Assembly: GCA_948470475.1 (NCBI GenBank) | Contig: OX419344.1 | Span: 18,188,225 to 18,252,224 of the forward strand | Length of the DNA stretch: 64,000 nucleotides | Source of the DNA: Galaxea fascicularis | Taxonomy: Eukaryota; Cnidaria; Anthozoa; Scleractinia; Euphylliidae | Direction of reading: 5' to 3' | Shown: positions 33,691-44,740 of the stretch, in pieces | Numbering within the stretch: the stretch's first letter is position 1 | Layout: the number at the start of each line of letters is the position of its first letter | Program-made: the position numbers and the translations under genes | The notes under the pieces: model-generated | What the model saw: the letters and a program-made list of their open reading frames with translations, nothing else | The model's database searches: none | Told to the model about the DNA's origin: nothing

Positions 33691-34429
33691 TCCTTTTCTC
33701 GTCATATTTTTATTCTTTTGGCTTTTAATTACTGTGGGGATTTTGACGCAACGAAATACATTCTCACAATTAAACCTTAGCAGGAAGGTTCACTCAACCT
33801 TATAAAGCAGGTTTACCAGTTCGTCAGGTTTTGGTAGGTTTTCAGATGAGTTACTTAGACAACAGGCCTTCAGTTAACCTCAAGTTATTCGGTGCACAGC
33901 TGGTTTTACAGGGATGTCTGCATTTTAGTCATCCCCATCCCCACCCCGCCCCCCAAAAAAATAAATAAAAAATAAAAAACTGAATAGGGTAAAACAAAAA
34001 AACATGAAATTGCATTACCTTTTCTTCTGGTCCACATTTGCAAACAGTCGCAGCTGATGCGGTGAAGACAAACACAGCAAACGACGGATGGAAAGCTTTT
34101 AAGTCCTTCTTAAAAAAAAAAGCACAAAGAAAGAATAAAGACGAAGAAGGTTATGTTAATTTTAGTTTTACTGTAAAGGAAGACAAAAATTAAGTTGTAA
34201 AATTTAAAGGGTATAGAGGTGAAGCACAACGATACATCATTCAGTTCTAAAGTGTTTACAATTGGTCTTCGAGCATAGCAGAGCCAGGAAACTGTTGTTT
34301 TTCTTGTGTAAAGGAACGTTTAGTTTCTGCTTGGACATTGGGTACCTACGCATCGATCAGTCGCTTTTATACTCTCAAGGGCCATTTGATAACATATTTC
34401 TATATTCACGCAATGAACGTGATACTTCC

Positions 34430-35540
34430 TTCAGCACGCCATGTTGCTATAATGCACTACAAAAGGGGAGGTATCGGTGGAACAACACAAAGAGATAAAA
34501 ACTAAACTCATGGATGGAAATGTATCTATTAATTCTCACTTGCCCTTTGACTTCCAGTAAGCTGCCTTAAGCACTTGAACTAATGCGCATATCACAAGTT
34601 TCTTCCTGCTGGAATCTTGGGTATGTAATTCTTAATTAGCGCTAAACCTTGAATTCATGAGATGTGGAACAAACCTTCAAGTCCATGGATATTAATAATA
34701 ATAATAATAATAATAAGTTTTGATTCAAGTCTCAAATCAATTTAGCCGAACACGAGTGTTCTACTAATTGGGGTGACTGTAAACTCCAAATCATGTGTTT
34801 GAGGATAGGGGAAACCGGAGTATCCGGAGAAAAATCACAAGATTTCTATATTCACGGATCGTAACGCTGTGTGGTTTGAGGGGGGTGTGGTGGGGCGTTG
34901 ATGATGTATTACGCTACCGTGATATTTTTCTCACCTTTCATTGCTACTCCATTTTTGCATTTCATTTTCCATGAAAGTTAAACACTTAACAGCCACAAAC
35001 AAAGCAAATAGGATATGATAAAACCTACAATTTTCATTTTCCTGACTTTCATTTTTGTCACGTTCGTGACTTTACAACTGTCGTTGTGGTTCCCAGATGT
35101 GTAAAAAGGGGTTTATTGAGTGTTGATGGCCCACTTGAAATACTGTTCGGACTGTACCGCCTTGATGGCCCAACCTTTTTCCCCGCAACCGCCTGTTTTT
35201 GCTTTGTTTATCTTGATTCCAGTTATTTTTTATCGTATGTTAATCTGAACTCTTGTTTATTGTTATGATCATTTTCGGGCTGGACTTACTGCGATTATTG
35301 CGATGATCACTTGTATCTTCACAGAGCTATGCGTAAAAAGTTGAGTTTCGCTCTGAAGCGTTGCTGATGCTTTGCATCGGCGCTACTATGTAGCCTAGAT
35401 TAACGTAAATTACAGCAGTGTAGAATTCCAAATATTTTTCCTAGCGGATAAATGCATATCAAAATATCACTGTTATCAACTTTCTTGTGTTTGTAGGTCA
35501 TGCAGGCCACCGTCCGTCCATAAACTCTAGTAACGCTTTC
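34430..35540. other. Intergenic, no gene seen
   Basis: AT-rich sequence with an (AAT)n run near 34,692. Frames of 60-78 aa have no recognisable content. Confidence 0.4.
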
Positions 35541-35544
35541 TTGT

Positions 35545-35917
35545 GCAAAACCGTATAACCCCTAACGGGTCTCCACTGGACGAGTAAAATTAGCCACTAA
35601 AGTCACTCTTAGGAGGGAAGGGGTTAAGGGAGATAGTTTTTTAAGGGAGATAGTTTTTGAACCCTTCCAACCCTAAGGGGTCTCTGTTTGACGAGTAAAA
35701 TCGTCTGGCGTTAAACAGAGTAACATCTTTAAAGTCACTCTCAGAGAGGACAGGGTTAAGGGAAATAGTTTTTGAACCCTTCCACCCCTAAGGGGTCTCT
35801 CTTTCGCGAGTAAAATCGTATGGCGTTAGACAGAATAAAATCCATAAAGTCACTCTTAGAGAGGAAAGGGTTAACGGAGATAGTTTTTGAACCCTTCCAC
35901 CCCTATGGGGTCTCCCT

Positions 35918-35953
<36 letters not shown>

Positions 35954-35965
35954 CATCTATAAAGA
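35545..35965. repeat. ~115-bp minisatellite, about 3.5 copies
   Basis: The phrase TAGTTTTTGAACCCTTCCA recurs at about 35,651, 35,765 and 35,881, giving a 114-116-bp period. Each unit also holds GGGGTCTC, GACGAGTAAAATCGT and AAGTCACTCT. A shorter unit starts the array. Non-coding. Confidence 0.88.
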
Positions 35966-35969
35966 GTGG

Positions 35970-37570
35970 AAATCTCCAAGTGCAAAGCCAAACACACTAA
36001 TCTATTTTTCACTAGAGATTTCTTTATTTACACGGTTAATAACGTACTGAATTTGGGACTGTTACTTGTCATCGGTGGACATGCATGAAAACAGGTCTCT
36101 TAAACCTGGGCGTGATATCTGGCCTGTAGAAATATAAGATCGTCACGACATCCCGCAGTAAACCGTGAGAACTAACAATGACCCGTCAAGTACAAATAAA
36201 CGGCAAGGTGATAATTTAACTTCCCAACTTAATGTCAAGCTTTGCATTTTAACAAAGACTGTAGGCTCTCGTCAAGCGTAGAGAGTCGCATCGTGACAAA
36301 AATGTGGCTTATTTATTACGTCAGAATTCTCGCACAGCAAAAGCGATTTTTGTATTTAATTAAATTGGGTCACGTTGACTCATACTAGTTCGCACGGCCT
36401 GACTTTTCAATGGTAAATTTTTAGGCTCTTACTGTAGAACGAACATGTGCAAAAACTGTGTTCCACGAACAGTACTTAGTTTTCCAACTTCAGTATAACA
36501 TGGTGTGAATTAATTTATAAGAAGATCGCCACAGAACAATGGGACATCCAGGAATGACATCCGAGACATGTTCCTGCAACAGGTGAGAATTCCAGCAGGT
36601 AAATGTAGTCATGGTAACTATGGTAACAACGACATGATTCTAGTACAGTGGGCAAGACGTTGAAGGGAGTATCAGAAACTCTGAAGGGAGGTCAAAGATC
36701 ACATTATCCTGCGGTGGAACTAAAGACCTTGCTCTGGGATCTGTTAACATGAAATTCCAAGACGTATTCATTGGTTATGCACAAAAGCACGTTTTTTTGC
36801 TTAAGGAACTGCTAAAACGTAAATTGGCAAAACCCGCTGAAATAAGAGTAACAACATGGAAAAATATCCACGACATGGTGAAGAGTAAACAGCCAAAAAT
36901 ATTTTATGAACATTAGCTTAAAAAAATTCCTTGTGGCGAGGAAGCGAAAAAAGGACACAGTCAGAGAGTAGGATCAGTCAGTCTAAATTTTCGGAAACGT
37001 TTGATCACTCTTTACTTTTCACCCTAAACTTGGCAGAATGTCGCTTAGCAGCCCTTATGCTGAAGGACCACTGGAGAAAGTGTTTGGGAGGGGGGGGGGG
37101 GGGTAGTGGATCAAGCCAAGGGTCAAGTTTAGGGTTGCTCCTTGTTATATATCTCTAACCTGGGAAACGTTGCTGCGTAGCGTCCAGTTCAGTGCTGCGG
37201 TGTCATCGATCCGTGACGACCTGCACAACGACACGACAAGGATCTAGGGTTTGAGTGTCTGTCAACAAGCACTGATCAAAAGCATCGATTGAGAATAACT
37301 ATGCGAGCAAAACACAGATTGTAGTTATACGTTTTAGGGTGTTTTGGGGAACAGAAGAAAAAGCAAACACTTTTTTGTGATCTGGAAAGAAAATATTGAC
37401 CAAATATTCCGATTAGAAGAAACCCATATGGTCTTTTTCGTTACAAAACCTCATGTTTTAATAGAGCTCCCCCAACAATGGTAACTGAAGTTTGAGGTAA
37501 TCGTTTCTTCAAAGAAAATCCTTGTTAGGGGGAAAACAAACTCCTGCCGAGTGGATTTGTTGAGATTGGA
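35970..37570. other. Intergenic, no gene seen
   Basis: Contains a G-run at about 37,088-37,106 and short frames only. No exon with a good splice pair was found. Confidence 0.4.
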
Positions 37571-37618
37571 TGTAAAAGCCTTTCATTTTACCATGTGACC
37601 ACAGTACAATATCTGTTG

Positions 37619-37848
37619 TAGTTGACAACAGTGGATCCGCCCTGCAGTTTACCGATAGTAATAACGAAGAAGAATTACTGGCAAGCAAACTACAGCCTCC
37701 AATAAACGACTGGCTCAGTTTGCCGTTACTGGAAGAGTATATACAGCTAGATTCTGGTTCGATCAGATGGATGTCTGACCATAGTCACGGTACCGGACCC
37801 ATATTGCCAATAGACCGAATAACAAGGCGGTATAAAAGTCATAAATAG
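37619..37848 (+). CDS. Possible terminal exon of an unknown gene
   Basis: A ~75-codon open stretch follows a pyrimidine-rich acceptor (TCTGTTGTAG) and ends at TAG 37,846-37,848. It encodes an acidic part (SNNEEELLASKLQPP) and then a basic end (ITRRYKSHK). No start codon precedes it in frame, so if real it is a 3' exon. I recognise no family, and upstream exons were not found. Confidence 0.25.
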
Positions 37849-38469
37849 ATGCGGCTGTTTGTTGACAAATTAAAAAGTGTTGTTATAGTATGTTGACGTC
37901 GTCTCTTTTTTTTTCTGCTGTACTTTGTTGCGGGTGTGCTGGAATATTCTTCAATGAAGGCTACGGTGAAGAAGAGGGGAGAGGTGGGGAGGACGGAGCT
38001 CTGTAATGTGTCCATTTTACAGGAGTCGAAAGGGGGTAATGAAAACGCAATATTTTTCACTCTGTCTAAAACTTAATTAGAAGTCAGGATGCAAGATTAG
38101 GTTATGAACCGAAGACCAAAAGGTTAGTTCCAGATTTCACGAATTTGAGGTTTTAAAGCTGAAGTTGAAATATCTGAAATTCCTGCATGAACAAAGTGGT
38201 TGTAAATGCGCAGTAGCTCGAGCGCTGAAGGAAGTGTCAAAGAGGTCAAGGAGCACATTTGATATCGACCCTGTGGTAAGAGTTCAAACACATATCACAG
38301 TTGAGTTGAATGTTTCACCTTTTTTCTGTTCTACAGTACCTCCACGCGCATGAGCGTTTCAGCGCGATGGCGCGCTAAAGGAACTGTTGAGTCAGATAAG
38401 AGGATCACTGAAACGGATTTAAAGCGTAAACATGAATATCTTCCGCGTTATAAGATGGCCACTGGAGAG

Positions 38470-38477
38470 TATAAAAG
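38470..38477 (+). promoter_or_regulatory. TATA box of the BRICHOS gene
   Basis: TATAAAAG lies 80 bp before the ATG. The surrounding GAGAGTATAAAAG and following ~60 bp are conserved in the decayed minus-strand copy at 34,364-34,371. Confidence 0.75.
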
Positions 38478-38556
38478 AAGTTGATCAACGCACTGGTATC
38501 CATACTCTAAGCTGAAAGAGAAAGTTCCCCGATACAAGGAGAAAACAGAACTGATC

Positions 38557-40334
38557 ATGGAGAACACAATGGTAAGCATGTTTGAAAATTATTATACCTA
38601 TACACTGACTCTCTGTTTTGTTTTGTTTTTTTTAAGTGATCAGAAGTTTCGTTTTCCAGTGCGATTCAACTCTGGGCAAACTAACGTTTTTAACTTTTCC
38701 CTGTCTTTGTCTTTTCTTTTTTCTAACCAGGAGTTGAAAACTTTCCTTCTGTTGTTTGCTGTGTTTGTCGTCACCGCATCAGCCGCGACTGTTTGCAAAT
38801 GTGGACCAGAAGAAAAGGTAATGCGATTTTTTTTACTTTTCAGTTGTTAAGAAACTAAAACAGAATTCAAAATAGTACTTAACTGATCAGTACAGTAGAC
38901 GAACAAAGGAAAAACTGGAATGTCAGCGTAAAACTGTGTCTGTACAAATCTTTTCAAGCACGAAGTTTGCCTTATGATAGTACATTCGTAAATGTCAAAT
39001 TGTTTGAAATTGGTCATTTTTATTCAGACTGCCGTTTGCCTCTGAAACCTGTGGATAACTAGTAGGTCACAACGACGTGCAACGACTTGCCGATTAAAAG
39101 GATTTTAAACGAAATCCCACGCGAAAACCGAAATGTGTTATGTGCGATGTGAGTGTTAATGGATGTTTTGCTTTGATTCTGTAGGATGCTGTGGCGAAGT
39201 ACACGGTTAAAGTTGATGATGGAGGCAAACTGTACGATGAAACAGTTGAAGTCGATACTAAGGAGAAAATGGAGACCTTCCATATTCCAAACACTGGATC
39301 CGCTGGAGAAGTAGATGCTATTTACGATTTTGAAAAGGTAAACTTTAATATTGGAGAGGAGTAAGTTGGTTATTGCTGCACGAGTCAAAACAATTATTTT
39401 CATTGGTATTCTAAAATAAACTTTTTCCCCCTATTTATCCCCCTTTATTCCGCTTCAAGGTTTTTACTATTATTATTATTTTTTATTATTTACACCTTTT
39501 TTGTTTGTTTCTTATTTGTCATACTGCCTAATCCCTCCCTCCCTCCCTCCACTCCATTCTCCCAAATGACTCAACTCCTCCTCACTGAAAAATATGGCAG
39601 ATTGCACGTTTCTCATCAATATTTACTTATGGAACCCACTCTCTTACCGATGATGTTTACAATTATTTTTTTCTCTCTCTCTCTAGAACCAGGCTATGCA
39701 CCGAATATCGTCACTGAAGGCCTGTTTTCTGAGTGACTCCACTGAAGACCTACCAGAACCTGACGAGCTGGTAAAATTACTTGACAAGGTAAGCGAATAT
39801 CACTTGCCAGCATTTAACTGTTTCCAGTAAAAGTTCTAGGCCACAGTAATATAGATAAAATAGCAAAAATTAGTGACGATGCCGTAGATGATGATAAGAT
39901 GATGCTGATGATGATGATGATGATTACGATGACGATGATGATGCCTGATGATGGTATCGATTGAACAGTCAAGAAAAGTGAAGAACAGTTGAGTAAAGAA
40001 TAAAGGAAAACTCTTAATTAAATAGCCTGAGCTCTTTTAGGTTAGTAACCGGCTCCACATGCACCCTTCAAATTATAAATATATGCACTGTTACACCAGT
40101 TCTACATGGACATTCTTCTAAACATTCAGTATTTTCCTTCGATACAATTTTTGTTTTCAAATCCTTTGTCTCAGTATTTTGGTTTATGTCAGGATTGTCA
40201 GAATATAATACTGCCAAACTTCTTTTTCCGAAATATTGACAGGGAGTAAAAAGTTGACGTGGTTTTCTTTATTATTTCAACAGGAGAAGTCCCATAGTCC
40301 CTCAGAAGCAAAGCGTTCCAGTGAGTATGAGTAA
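38557..40334 (+). CDS. Small secreted BRICHOS-domain protein (5 exons, 135 aa), likely truncated by TAA
   Basis: Exons 38,557-38,571, 38,731-38,817, 39,185-39,337, 39,687-39,788 and 40,284-40,334 all join in phase 0. The protein has a signal peptide (leucine-rich stretch ending TASA), a CKCG motif, and a BRICHOS-like core with METFHIPN, VDAIYDFEK and the first conserved Cys in KACFLSD. BRICHOS domains need a second Cys near their end. That Cys lies just past the stop: after TAA 40,332-40,334 the frame stays open for 45 codons and includes CAKLPIYRI. The paralogue has TAT at the TAA position. So this copy ends before closing the domain, unless the stop is bypassed or polymorphic. BRICHOS proteins act as chaperone-like propeptides in the secretory pathway; the ligand here is unknown. 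Confidence 0.82.
39890..39958. repeat. (GAT)n microsatellite in BRICHOS intron 4
   Basis: Imperfect GATGAT run followed by GATGATGGTATCGATTGAACAG, which is similar to the reverse complement of 24,395-24,420 in the decayed copy. Confidence 0.8.
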
Positions 40335-40472
40335 GAAGTTGTTGGTACAGTGAATGATCGTTCGGTTTTGAGTGACAAGATGGCTGCCCTGTGTGCCAAG
40401 TTGCCCATTTACCGCATCAAGCAAAAAAGCCTCAGTTTGGATGTGGAGAAGCGTAAGTTGACTTGTACATGA

Positions 40473-41815
40473 ACCTCATTACTTCAGCTTGATTAAGAAG
40501 GAGTGTTTGAAGGGCGTTTTGTGAAAATCTGAATCTTGATGAAATCTTTGAAAATATTAGCGTTTTTTTTTTTTTTTTTGGGGGGGGGGGGGGGGGGAAT
40601 TTATGTTTTTTTTTTTCCAGAGTCTTAAAATAAGGCGTGAAACCCAGTGAGCATTTCCTACAATTTAGTCCTACTGTTTCGTTGTGGAGATTTGATTTAA
40701 AGTACTTTTGCGGTAAATTTACTTTAGTAATATACATTTACAACAGCAGTGAAATTTCCGGCAGGCTTCAACCTCTAAAGGGAAAATGTCTATGGCTGTC
40801 TGAAATTACAAGGATTTATATGGAAATTTAATACACCCTTGCCATCGATTCATACTTCAGTAGTTTTCAGTCAAACAAATCCTCCATAAAATCTCTCCAT
40901 TGCGGATTATTGCTTTGACATTTTTCCTACAATATATTTTGGAATTCTATTCCTATCAATTACTATAACATAGCTATTATTTCTTTTTCAAGGAGCGATT
41001 AAAGAACATTGATTTGGATGGACTGAGAAACCTCACCTCGGGACAAAACCTTATATTTTCTTACTGATTCAAATCTTAACAAAATCTTACCGTTCCACAG
41101 CGTTCTGAAAATTGTTGGTATTGCTAATTTACACACACCCCTTCTATTTCTAAAAACCATATAGGCCTAGGTGCATGCTTTCGTTTACGATAAATGGTCA
41201 CGTGACAGTTGTTGCCAACGGTCTTCTTTTTGGTGTAATTGATGTTCAGCAATGTTTGGGAAGACTTTTTGTCGCCGTTTTCTACTTATGTTTTCTTTGG
41301 GACTTGAACGAATTACTTGACTGTTTGCTCTCAATTTTTTTTCAAAGGTGTGAAACGACGCGGGTGTGTTATGGTTTGCTACAGGAAGTGTTGGTCATGG
41401 GGCTGTGCAAACGTTTGTGTGCGACACTGCAATTAGATGAAATGAGTTAAAATATATATATGCATGGCTGGTTTACGAAAGTAATGACACCATTATTAGA
41501 AGCAAGAGCTATTACCAGCCAGCATAGACAAATTATTATTAGTACTTGTTAAAAAGCCTATTTTACTAGATGCGACACGTCAGAGTGGTTTCTGTCTTTG
41601 CTAAAAGCGATAAGTGTACTTCAATGAAACTAACTTTTGTTAGCTACAGAACTTACCCTATTACCAAAATGCGCTTTTGGAAACTTTGAAAGACAAACAT
41701 TATCTTTGACGGACAAAGATGGTGTGCAAACAAACTAAATGACCAGGGCTTACAAAAGCAGTGTCGTTGAACTAGCCGGTACACCAATGTTTTTACGTAA
41801 CTCTGGACCTCTTTC
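40473..41815. other. Intergenic, homopolymer runs, no gene
   Basis: A T-run followed by a G-run (about 40,563-40,600) and AT-rich sequence. A 91-aa frame at 41,175-41,450 is hydrophobic but lacks any motif I recognise. Confidence 0.4.
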
Positions 41816-42008
41816 TTGGGCCCGTTTCTAAAACCGCGATTCGCTTATTCTAAAAAGCTGGTATTTTACAATGATTTCAAGGTACGAAAGGCGAAACTTG
41901 TTGAAAAATGTCATGCCTGTAAACGCCTTCATTTTTAAGATGCGAAGGAAATTATGGCACCCGAAATGTGCCCGAAAAGTTTCGGGAGTTTCGAGGAACG
42001 CGTACCTG
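41816..42008. mobile_element. ~190-bp MITE (family copy 1)
   Basis: It contains CCCGAAAAGTTTCGGGAGTTTCGAGGAACGCG at its right end and GGGCCCGTTTCT at its left. A second copy in inverse orientation lies at 59,085-59,313. Confidence 0.7.
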
Positions 42009-43038
42009 GTCCGAAATAAATTACTGAATTTGCTACTTATAATGAAACATTGATTGTTGGATTTTCACTAAGAAATTAACAGTGACTAAAATACTAGAAA
42101 AGTGAAAACATGTAGGATGGTCTTCTCCATTCCCGTTCCAATTGTCAGCTATAAGTCCTTAATAAGCATAGAATAATACTTTGTAGAACTGTGTTTTGTC
42201 AAGCCAATGTGTGCAATAAAACGTATGTGATGCCTTTGCCATTGTTTTATGTAAATTATTAACCTTAGATTTTCTTTGTTTCTCTGTCATCATTATGTGG
42301 GTTGGGAGAAGGGTACTTCCCCCAGGATCCCCCAGGGGGCTAGTGTTCCTCTTGGTAAATCAATCGAGGCTGATCAACTGTAAATGACAATAGTTGGTCA
42401 AAGGCAAAGTTTTAAGAGTAAATGTCGCTACGCCTGGGGTGAAATAGTGAAAAGAGCAGAGAAACAGTTAGAAATCTGCCTATATCATAGAAAACTTTTG
42501 TCCTTCCTCTCACCTAGCGTCCCCCCCCCCCCTCCCTAGATGGCCCCAGTGCCTTGTCACATACAAGGGGGAGGGGGACTTTTTATTGAAAAGCTGGAAG
42601 ACATGCTGGTATTCAGATTTTGATCAAATTCGAGATTAGACTTACATATTTCACCTTCTATGAATTGTTTGACGTTCAAAACTCCACAGGCACTTAATAA
42701 TCTTTTGCAGACCAAGCTTTATCCAATGTACACCTCAAACAAAGCTATCATTTTTCGCACTTTTTATTCGCAACTAAATTTCTTTTTAACCACGTCATTG
42801 CCGCGATTTCAAACAAGAGAGTTCGAGCGTTTTTTGTAAATAGTATTTCTTTAGGTTTGACAATTATTGTTTTTCTTGGCAAGCAATTTAAATACCCAGT
42901 AAATTTACATACAGTAAATACCCATTTAATTTCTATGCAAAATTGCAAAATCGCTCTAAAGCTCAATGATTTGTAAAAATAATGCTTAAATTAGCAGAAC
43001 AAAACGAAAAAGAAAGCAAAACTATCTAAGGTTTTTGT
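42009..43038. other. No gene seen
   Basis: AT-rich; a C-run at about 42,522-42,534 and a G-rich patch near 42,568. No coding signal. Confidence 0.4.
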
Positions 43039-43318
43039 CAGGGCCGTACAGTAGCTAGCATGAGGCAAGACGAGGCAATTTTCTTGTCTTGATTTTGGTC
43101 TTTTTTTTTTCTTTTTGCCACTACTATAGCTCAGCAATAAAAAAGAGAATTTCTACACTTGCCCAAGATTGACTTCTCTGAAGAAAAATGCCACGGAAAA
43201 TGGTTAAAGGAGCATTTCTGAGCCTCCAGATTTCAAAATTTTCTGGGGGGCATGCTCTCAGACCCCTAGCGGCTCGCGCCTTCGGCGCTCGAAACTCTGA
43301 AGTCTGGCTACGGCCCTG
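43039..43318. mobile_element. 280-bp MITE starting CAGGGCCGTA
   Basis: Ten-base perfect inverted ends (CAGGGCCGTA / TACGGCCCTG). TTTGT occurs on both sides and may be part of the target duplication. The CAGGG terminus resembles hAT elements (inference). Confidence 0.7.
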
Positions 43319-43974
43319 TTTGTTGCCCGGATTTGAACTCGGGCTCTCCTACTGTACTAAGATAGCCGTACCACACTCATATAACGAGGTTAAAATTGGG
43401 TTCAGTTTTTGTTACAGATGACTAAGTACAAATACTATTCTGCCCACGCACTGTTTCAGAAAAGATAGGACTGTTTAGAATTCGACATTTAGTGAAAGAA
43501 ATTTGGTGAAAGAAACCAAAGTGACCGTTCAACCTTGTGGCTACCATTTCCGGTTCCTGTTGCATCACGTGATTCCCCAGGGGAATTGCACTTGCCTTTG
43601 TAGTTTTTTGGTAAAAGAAAATTGTCGCATCCAACGTACAGTCTTTGAAGCACAAGTAAAAGTTTAGGATTGTCTAGTTCGTTGGGGAACTAACAAACCT
43701 ATAAGGGATTTTAGCAACGACGACGGCGACGGCAACGAAACTGTCATTTCAAAATATAACTTCTCGTTTCTGTGACGCTTCAGCAACTGTTGAAATTTGT
43801 TCAACTTGGAAGATGCTGACGAACTGTCCAGGAACTAAATTACTTTGAACTGTGTTTCATGTAAAGCAAGGAAAAAGAAAGACAACTTTGCCGTCATGCG
43901 CTCACGTTCTCGAGAAAACATCAAATTTGGTCATTTGACGTTGTTACTTCGCAGATGACGGCAATAAATTTCCC

Positions 43975-44035
43975 CGCAAGAGCCTCCACTTCATGCTAGA
44001 TCCAGTTCAATACCGAGAATGCGAATATTGTCTAT
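43975..44035. repeat. Single copy of the 1,075-bp foldback family
   Basis: CCCCGCAAGAGCCTCCACTT followed by CATGCTAGATCCAGTTC matches an arm of the foldback at 1,075-1,174, and the following AATACCGAGAATGCGAATAT matches its flank at about 1,050-1,074 in reverse. Confidence 0.8.
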
Positions 44036-44269
44036 TATCGCGCATGCTGACCATCACTGACCATATGCGTTCAGGAACACCTTTAAAACAGGGAATTCGA
44101 TTGGCCGCTCAGGCTTGCTGAAACAATGTTATCTAAAGAAACCTTCATTTCATTGGTTTAAGGCAGAATCATACCACTCATCCATCTTACCACGGAAGAA
44201 TTTCTTGAGCTTCGTGCTCAAAAACTAGATTCTCCTCTAAAGAAAAAAAAACCTAGATAGCTTAGATAC

Positions 44270-44740
44270 ACAACCGAGTGAAAGATGTGGTAAGTTAATC
44301 CGGAATGTTCTCCTCAGCTTATGCTGTTCTGCGAAGTTGGTGTTATCTTGTATTGGCGTTACGGCTGCTTCTTTAAACTCATAATTTACCATTACCCTGA
44401 AAATTACGACAGTAAGTCAGTTCCGTTCTTCAGTATTTACAGTTTATGGAGATTTTCCAAGGGGTAAAACAACCATTATTTTTAATTGACGTACCGCAAA
44501 ACCTGCTTTAATGTTGGATCCCAGACTCAAGAATCTCTTTAACCTTCGCTGGTAACTTTTAGCTTGGTCCGAAATGAAATATGGGACGTGCCACTGGAAA
44601 TATAGCGTACTAGTTTTATGGTCCAGTTAATGGCTATAGCCCAGTGAGCTTTTAATTTTGAATTCTATTCTTTCATGACAGTGATTGAAATAAACTTATG
44701 CTTCGCTTTAAGAGTTGTTTTCAGTAAATGATACTTTGTT
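44270..44740. repeat. Segment duplicated in inverse orientation at 59.6-60.1 kb
   Basis: Markers include GGATCCCAGACTCAA (about 44,515), TTTAGCTTGGTCCGAAATGAAA, TGCCACTGGAAATA and AACTTATGCTTCGCTTTAAG. Each occurs as its near reverse complement in 59,615-60,065. Non-coding. Confidence 0.8.

Larger units (their letters stand above)
20899..34380 (-). pseudogene. BRICHOS-type secreted protein gene, decayed and split by insertions
   Basis: Read on the minus strand, the pieces match the plus-strand BRICHOS gene at 38.5-40.5 kb in order: promoter with TATAAAAG (34,364-34,371), a degenerate exon 1 near 34,260, the signal-peptide exon (34,105-34,019), the CFLSD-type exon (33,904-33,799) with an indel that breaks frame, and the last exon (24,130-23,999 continuing at 20,967-20,899). 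The BRICHOS core exon is missing. The hydrophobic core of the signal peptide is damaged (AFHPSF where the intact copy has a leucine run). About 9 kb sits in the last intron and a 3,024-bp element sits in the last exon. The last exon is otherwise open and contains CAKMPIYRI, the C-x3-P-[IL]-Y pattern that closes BRICHOS domains, then a basic tail ending in Cys. AATAAA lies at 20,874-20,869. Confidence 0.85.

Noticed and set aside
38150..38279. Open frame ending at a donor (CCTGTG|GTAAGA) upstream of the BRICHOS TATA box
   Set aside because: It starts in front of the BRICHOS promoter and joins nothing in frame; no recognisable content.
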